Positions 62,030 to 63,678 of a stretch of 63,678 bases of DNA are shown piece after piece. A program made the translations under genes and the position numbers. Position 1 is the first letter of the stretch. The number at the start of each line of letters is the position of its first letter. Below the pieces are notes generated by a model. The model was not told the origin of the DNA. It saw nothing but the letters and a program-made list of their open reading frames with translations, and ran no database searches. Origin of the DNA: a bacterium. GTDB lineage: Bacteria > Oederibacteriota > JAAXVQ01 > JAUVAV01. The DNA is taken from assembly GCA_021108215.1 (NCBI GenBank), contig JAIORK010000011.1, positions 1 through 63,678 of the forward strand. The letters are read 5' to 3'.

Positions 62030-63678
62030 TTATCGGCTTGATTTCTTGACGGTTTTCATGCCCCACTTTGATTTCGAGGCTTTAATTTTGTTTGTTAACT
62101 TATTTAATAAACGATTATCACCAAACGCCCGGGCCATTTCCAAATGATTAATATCATCAAAGGTCCCAAAGGTCCCGACCACCAAGCGAACCGCCTCTTC
62201 CGAGGCCGGAGCATCCAAAATAGTGTGGGCGATCATCTGGGCATGGTACTGAAATTGTTCCGCAATGGCTTTGGCCCATTCAGGATTTTTGGCAAGCGCA
62301 CTCTCGAATTCATTGACATATTGTTTATATTTTTCTTTTTGGCCTGCATAAACAAAGGTGTTTACTTTTTCTTTAAAAACTTCTCCGGCTTTTCCGGGTA
62401 AATAGGGATATTTCCGGAGATACGTATCCACCATAGTGATCTGAACTGTTTTTAAGCTGATTTCAGCAATCTCACCCATATCCTTTTTCTTGATCACTAT
62501 TTTATTTTCTTCCTTCTTCTGATGCTGATTATAGATGGCGATAGCCTCAACACAAGCATCATACCAGTCCTGACGTATGCTTTCAAATCGTTCGCTCAAT
62601 TCAATATAAATCGGATTGGCTGCCTGATTAGCGGCAGCTGATTTCCCAACAACTGCTGCTTGCTTGGCCTCTTCTTCTCCAGCTTGCTGTTTAGCTTCCG
62701 CTTCTTCATCCTGCTGCTTAGCTTCCGCTTCTTCATCCTGCTGCTTAGCTTCCGCTTCTTCATCCTGCTGCTTAGCTTCCGCTTCTTCATCCTGCTGCTT
62801 GGCTTCTGCTTCTTCAGCCTGCTGCTTGGCTTCCACTGCTTCAGCCTGCTGCTTAGCTGCTGCTCCTTCAGCCTGCTGCTTAGCTGCTGCTTCTTCAGCC
62901 TGCTGTTTGGCTGCTGCTTCTTCAGCCTGCTGTTTGGCTTCCACTTCTTCAGCCTGCTGCTTGGATGCTTCTTCTTCAGCCTGCTGTTTGGATGCTTCTT
63001 CTTCAGCCTGCTGCTTAGCTGCTGCTCCTTCAGCCTGCTGCTTAGCTGCTGCTTCTTCAGCCTGCTGTTTGGCTTCCGCTGCTTCAGCCTGCTGCTTAGC
63101 TTCCGCTTCTTCAGCTTGCTGTTTGGCTGTTGCTTCTTCTTCAGACTTCTGCTTGGCTGCTGCTTCTTCTTCTTCGGCCTTCTGCTTGGATGCTTCTTCT
63201 TCAACCTGCTGCTTGGATGCTTCTTCTTCAGCCTGCTGTTTGGCTTCCGCTGCTTCAGCCTGCTGTTTGGCTTCCGCTGCTTCAGCCTGCTGCTTAGCTG
63301 CTGCTCCTTCAGCCTGCTGCTTAGCTTCCGCTTCTTCAGCCTGCTGCTTAGCTTCCGCTTCTTCAGCCTGCTGCTTAGCTTCCGCTTCTTCAGCCTGCTG
63401 CTTAGCTTCCGCTTCTTCAGCCTGCTGCTTAGCTTCCGCTTCTTCAGCCTGCTGCTTAGCTTCCGCTTCTTCAGCTTGCTGTTTGGCTGTTGCTTCTTCT
63501 TCAGACTTCTGCTTGGCTGCTGCTTCTTCTTCGGCCTTCTGCTTGGCTGCTGCTTCTTCTTCAGCCTTCTGCTTGGCTGCTGCCTCTTCTTCGGCCTTCT
63601 GCTTGGCTGCTGCCTCTTCTTCGGCCTTCTGCTTGGCTGCTGCCTCTTCTTCGGCCTTCTGCTTGGCTGCTGCCTCTT
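62030..63678 (-). CDS. Repeat-rich coiled-coil protein, partial (5' end beyond window)
   Basis: The frame is open from the right window edge to a stop at 62030, at least 549 codons. The first 340 or so codons encode repeats such as AEEAEAKQQ (9 residues), AEEEAAAKQK (10) and QDEEAEAK; the last 200 residues are globular (YIELSERFESIRQDWYDACVEAI ... KSKWGMKTVKKSSR) without a known motif. The repeats would form a long rigid helix as in TolA. The start lies outside, so signal or membrane segments cannot be judged. Two other frames are also partly open because of the repeat, and are not genes. Confidence 0.75.
   Translation of the reverse strand, partial: EAAAKQKAEEEAAAKQKAEEEAAAKQKAEEEAAAKQKAEEEAAAKQKAEEEAAAKQKSEEEATAKQQAEEAEAKQQAEEAEAKQQAEEAEAKQQAEEAEAKQQAEEAEAKQQAEEAEAKQQAEGAAAKQQAEAAEAKQQAEAAEAKQQAEEEASKQQVEEEASKQKAEEEEAAAKQKSEEEATAKQQAEEAEAKQQAEAAEAKQQAEEAAAKQQAEGAAAKQQAEEEASKQQAEEEASKQQAEEVEAKQQAEEAAAKQQAEEAAAKQQAEGAAAKQQAEAVEAKQQAEEAEAKQQDEEAEAKQQDEEAEAKQQDEEAEAKQQDEEAEAKQQAGEEEAKQAAVVGKSAAANQAANPIYIELSERFESIRQDWYDACVEAIAIYNQHQKKEENKIVIKKKDMGEIAEISLKTVQITMVDTYLRKYPYLPGKAGEVFKEKVNTFVYAGQKEKYKQYVNEFESALAKNPEWAKAIAEQFQYHAQMIAHTILDAPASEEAVRLVVGTFGTFDDINHLEMARAFGDNRLLNKLTNKIKASKSKWGMKTVKKSSR
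62650..63678 (-). repeat. Nested 27/30-bp coding tandem repeats
   Basis: Within the coding region, 27-bp units (CTGCTGCTTAGCTTCCGC then TTCTTCAGC on the plus strand) recur five or more times at about 63310-63475, a variant with TCATCC recurs four times at about 62690-62800, and 30-bp units (TGCTTGGCTGCTGCCTCT then TCTTCGGCCTTC) recur at 63530-63678. All units keep the reading frame. Confidence 0.8.

Noticed and set aside
62596-63204. A 202-codon minus-strand frame of Lys/Arg/Ser-rich repeats
   Set aside because: It is the repeat region read in another frame. The AEEAEAKQQ frame continues in register to a globular C-terminus, which is the real product.
62650-63678. CRISPR-like regular repeats
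   Set aside because: Units are contiguous and coding, without unique spacers, and no cas genes are near.

Overview
The window reads as a chromosomal segment of an anaerobic or microaerophilic diderm (Gram-negative) bacterium of unsettled phylum. Three TonB-dependent receptors and a TonB/ExbBD system require an outer membrane. Ferrous-iron uptake (FeoB), radical-SAM proteins, a flavodoxin, Mrp/ParA-ferredoxin ATPases with NifX-like proteins, and a CoA-disulfide-reductase/rhodanese fusion suit a life under low oxygen. Nearly every gene is on the minus strand; the only convincing plus-strand gene is an FKBP isomerase. I could not place the organism from sequence alone.

Iron/heme region (4-28250). 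At the left edge are an ABC exporter whose permease carries a degenerate M1-peptidase domain, and a first TonB-dependent receptor. Read in the direction of transcription (right to left), the core is: a DtxR-type iron repressor fused to FeoA, FeoB, a small FeoB-associated Cys-rich protein, a receptor, a complete TonB2-type energising operon (DUF3450, TtpC, ExbB, ExbD, TonB, TPR), then DUF3793, flavodoxin, DUF2162, a MotA/ExbB-like protein, DUF2149, a giant membrane-anchored CobN-like protein (HmuS-like, split by one frameshift), DUF2292, and another receptor with FRAP and NPDL boxes. Four GTTAG-N6-CTAAC palindromes precede four of these transcription units. I read this as one iron-regulated locus for taking up heme across the outer membrane, stripping its iron reductively and importing Fe2+.

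Envelope and metabolism (28306-39428). This part holds a methyltransferase, a large protein-kinase-like protein with an internal duplication, FKBP, cardiolipin synthase, a radical-SAM/SPASM protein, a PHP-glycosyltransferase fusion and a CoADR-rhodanese. A clear hairpin terminator lies at 37692-37722.

Mrp/ParA-NifX cluster (39551-46305). A DUF134 regulator sits behind an almost perfect 44-bp palindrome that presents a sigma70-type promoter on both strands. It is followed by NifX-like, DUF5320, two ParA-ferredoxin ATPases (one frameshifted), a SLAC1-type channel, Mrp, a second NifX-like protein, a thioesterase and an MBL hydrolase.

Envelope pair, folate genes and defence island (46426-57650). 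A beta-barrel protein and a 1120-residue secreted coiled-coil protein are followed by folA and thyA. Then comes a compact defence island: SIR2 + HerA, an MNT/HepT toxin-antitoxin pair, and a second MNT/HEPN pair. The SIR2-HerA-MNT-HepT block is bracketed by two fragments that look like leftovers of a restriction-modification operon.

Right end (57765-63678). asnS, an SPL-like radical-SAM protein, a decayed O6-methylguanine-DNA methyltransferase, a STAS-zinc-ribbon-HATPase fusion and a partial gene whose product is largely an Ala/Glu/Lys/Gln-rich repeat coiled coil.

Dispersed repeats include at least six GTAG...CTAC hairpins of about 28-30 bp, resembling REP elements of RAYT type, one of them inside feoB. 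Three probable frameshifts (CobN-like gene, second ParA, restriction remnant) are either real decay or sequence errors.
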